From positions 24,656,990 through 24,720,989 of the forward strand of contig NC_135382.1 in assembly GCF_049243985.1 (NCBI RefSeq): 64,000 nt of DNA, in the 5' to 3' direction. The translations under genes and the position numbers were made by a program. This DNA is from Paroedura picta. Its lineage: Eukaryota > Chordata > Lepidosauria > Squamata > Gekkonidae. Below the pieces are notes generated by a model. That model worked only from the letters and a program-made list of their open reading frames with translations. It had not been told where the DNA came from and made no database searches. Positions 46,204 to 64,000 of this stretch are shown piece after piece; within the stretch, counting starts at the first letter, position 1, and every line of letters begins with the position of its first letter.

Positions 46204-46498
46204 GCTTAGGGGACAAGATGTAATTTAAAAAAAATCAGTAGCCGCAGGACAAAGACCACAACAAGAAGGCAAACACCATCCATGTTGTCCATATTGTTGT
46301 TCTTATAACTTACATTCTGTAAAATTAAGCCCCGCCCCCTCCTCCCAGTATAGCAATTTGTGCTCCACACCGCCCCATCCTCCGGTTGCAAATCCGCATC
46401 CGGATTATTGCTACAGCCTGCACCAGACCTGCGGACGTTAAACAGACTTGCACAACGGTCCGTGCTCATCCAAATCCATCTTCCGCCGTAAAGAGAAT

Positions 46499-46504
46499 TT
46501 TAAT
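46499..46504 (-). terminator. Candidate DUS2 polyadenylation signal (ATTAAA)
   Basis: ATTAAA on the minus strand lies about 250 nt past the DUS2 stop, followed by a GT-rich stretch. No AATAAA was seen on that strand closer to the stop. Confidence 0.35.
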
Positions 46505-46753
46505 ACTGAACTACTCTTACCCCCCACTGAACTGAGAGCCGCTCAATTGTCCCTGTTCAAAGGCATGAGAAGCGAGCGGCGGGATTCCAACGGCGCTGTA
46601 TGCGGATGGGTGGCTTTGAAATCCAGATGGCCCTTTGACGATCAGCAGCATCCAGAAGAAATAAGGAGGAGATTATTAAAGTGGTTGCGATGTGGGAGGG
46701 AGGGAGGAATCCACGGCTGCAGAGCTGGGTCTGTGTTCAAGCTACAACAGTGC

Positions 46754-62449
<15,696 letters not shown>

Positions 62450-62729
62450 CTGGGAAAACAGAACAGGGGAGGAAAAACTTGTATTACTTTCACCAGCACA
62501 AAACACACCACAAAACATCACTATCCCCCCTCCCCCCAAAGGATTGCAGCATCCTCACAGGAAACCTGAAAGCAGCCCAGGCTTGTTCAGAGGCATCGTT
62601 GCTTCCACACCACACATGCCACCCCTGGCTGCAGCACTAACTCCCGGCACAATGCCTGGCACAGACCCCTGCCCGTCATTCTGACAGCTTCTTGTACACC
62701 AGTCACTGAAAGTGCAGGAAGGCAGCCTT
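62450..62729. other. DUS2 intron sequence
   Basis: Nothing recognised. Confidence 0.5.
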
Positions 62730-62932
62730 GGGTACTTTGAGACTCCTTCGGGTAGAGAGAAGTAGCGTATAAGAACCAACTCCTCTTCTTCAGTAATACC
62801 AGGGCTCTCTCAGCCTCACCCACCTCACAGGGTGTCTGTGGTGGGGAGAGGAAGGGAAGGCGACTGTAAGCTGCTTTGAGACTCCTTCAGGTAGAGAAAA
62901 GTGGCATATAAGAACCAACTCTTCTTCTTCGA
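62730..62932 (+). mobile_element. SINE 3' modules in tandem, head missing
   Basis: A partial 3' tail (GAGACTCCTTCGGGTAGAGA, 62739) is followed by a second, complete 3' module (62797-62932). The junction CTTCTTCAGTAATACCAGGG matches the one at 41066-41085 and 41208-41227. Confidence 0.85.
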
Positions 62933-64000
62933 GATTTTTTTTTTGCTTTGAACGGTTTTGCATCTATCACAACCTGCCCTGCTTGGACAAACCTTTTTGT
63001 TCATCCAATAATGCAATCAAGCGCATGGAAGCAGCGCACAAACCCTCCAAGAGAGATCCATTCTTACAGTGAGCAGCCTAGAGGGACTGTGCGTGTGTTC
63101 GATCCAGGGCACTCAGAAGATCTCTTGGGAAGCAACCAGGAAGTCAAATAAGATGGACAAGAAGCTGAAGCATCTGTCTCGTGTCCTGCTGGAAAGGTTC
63201 ACCACTCTCTCACTAACAATATTTGGAATACTTTTAAAAGTTTGCACAGAAGTCATTCAGGTCCAGATGGAAGCGGTCCAGCTTCGAAGTAACATAACAA
63301 CTTGACAACAGATCATCCTGCCATGTCCTTCCTCTGAGGATGCTAGCCGTAGTTACTGGCATAATGTCAGGGACCATGGCCATCTTCCAGACCATGGCCA
63401 TCCAATCTGGAAAGCCCACAACAGCCAACTTGACAATTTGTTCCATACGTGTCAGATTTCTCTTTGACAAGACAATGGAGGAAAGATGCACTCGAGGTGA
63501 GAAAGCTCCTGCATTTTTAGCAGAAGTTCCAGTGGGAGATTCATTTTAGCGGAGCACAATGAAGATGCTGTTACTCATATCATCAACTCACAATCAATGT
63601 CTCCAAAGGCAAGAAGGTTTTGTTGGCCTTTTATAACATTGTCATAAAGACAGAAAAGCAGCCATTGAAGCTGTGCTCCAAGTTTGCTATTGACAGCAAC
63701 TGTTCAAGGACTCAAGAGTTTGCCATTTTTCTCCTTCTGGAGAATAAAATACAAAATTCTGGTGGGGTTTGAACAGACAACACAAAGCGGTTTTCAATTA
63801 TAGCGGGCAATCTAATCGGAGCTGATATACTGTAATGTATGTGTTTTGGAGCTTCACTAAAATGTCAGTGTGACATGAAAAGCACTAAGAACAGAGAATC
63901 CTTTCAACAAGCAGCGGCTTTGTTTCTTTGAGACGGGAGCTTCTTTAATTATGACTTGGCTGCCAGGATATGAGCCAGATAAGATGAGGAGCTGGCCTGT
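62933..64000. other. DUS2 intron sequence to the window edge
   Basis: 63330-63435 (CCTCTGAGGATGCTAGCCGT, GGAAAGCCCACAACAGCCAA) is a second piece of the family H repeat at 4037. No exon coding the DUS2 cysteine motif was found here. Confidence 0.5.

Overview
The window looks like nuclear DNA of a squamate reptile, possibly a gecko (the gecko guess is weak). The host genes are vertebrate, with typical GT-AG introns. The repeats include Sauria-type SINEs whose 3' end resembles BovB, CR1 LINE tails, many short hAT foldback elements and a SPIN-like hAT copy, a mix known from lizards. No bacterial or organellar gene organisation is present.

Two protein-coding genes can be rebuilt exon by exon, both on the minus strand. 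OSGIN1 (oxidative stress induced growth inhibitor 1) has five coding exons between 15094 and 7638 that join in frame into 493 residues. A CpG island at about 20.15-21.26 kb looks like its promoter: on the minus strand a TATA-like box is followed by a splice donor at 20833, with two GC boxes and a perfect antioxidant response element upstream. This fits the known control of OSGIN1 by NRF2. DUS2 (tRNA-dihydrouridine 20 synthase) enters from the right edge. Ten exons from 62449 down to the stop at 46754 give the C-terminal 365 residues, meaning most of the barrel plus the whole double-stranded RNA-binding domain. The 5' exons, including the one with the catalytic cysteine, lie outside the window.

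Layout: 1-6.7 kb is repeat-rich flank; 6.7-21.0 kb is OSGIN1 with its promoter; 21.3-46.5 kb is an intergenic desert of about 25 kb made largely of old repeats and microsatellites, with no recognisable exon; 46.5-64.0 kb is the 3' two thirds of DUS2. In human the two genes lie many megabases apart on chromosome 16q, so their adjacency here is a lineage difference worth checking.

The most informative non-gene signals are in the repeats. Twelve copies of a roughly 135-bp foldback hAT element and three copies of a second hAT family carry 8-bp target duplications that nearly all have TA in the centre. The foldback arms contain a sequence very close to the ZNF143/THAP11 binding motif. One pair of elements shares a single target site in triplicate. 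A tRNA-derived SINE shows the same 3'-module tandem duplication at two loci. No clear novel multi-gene system was found.
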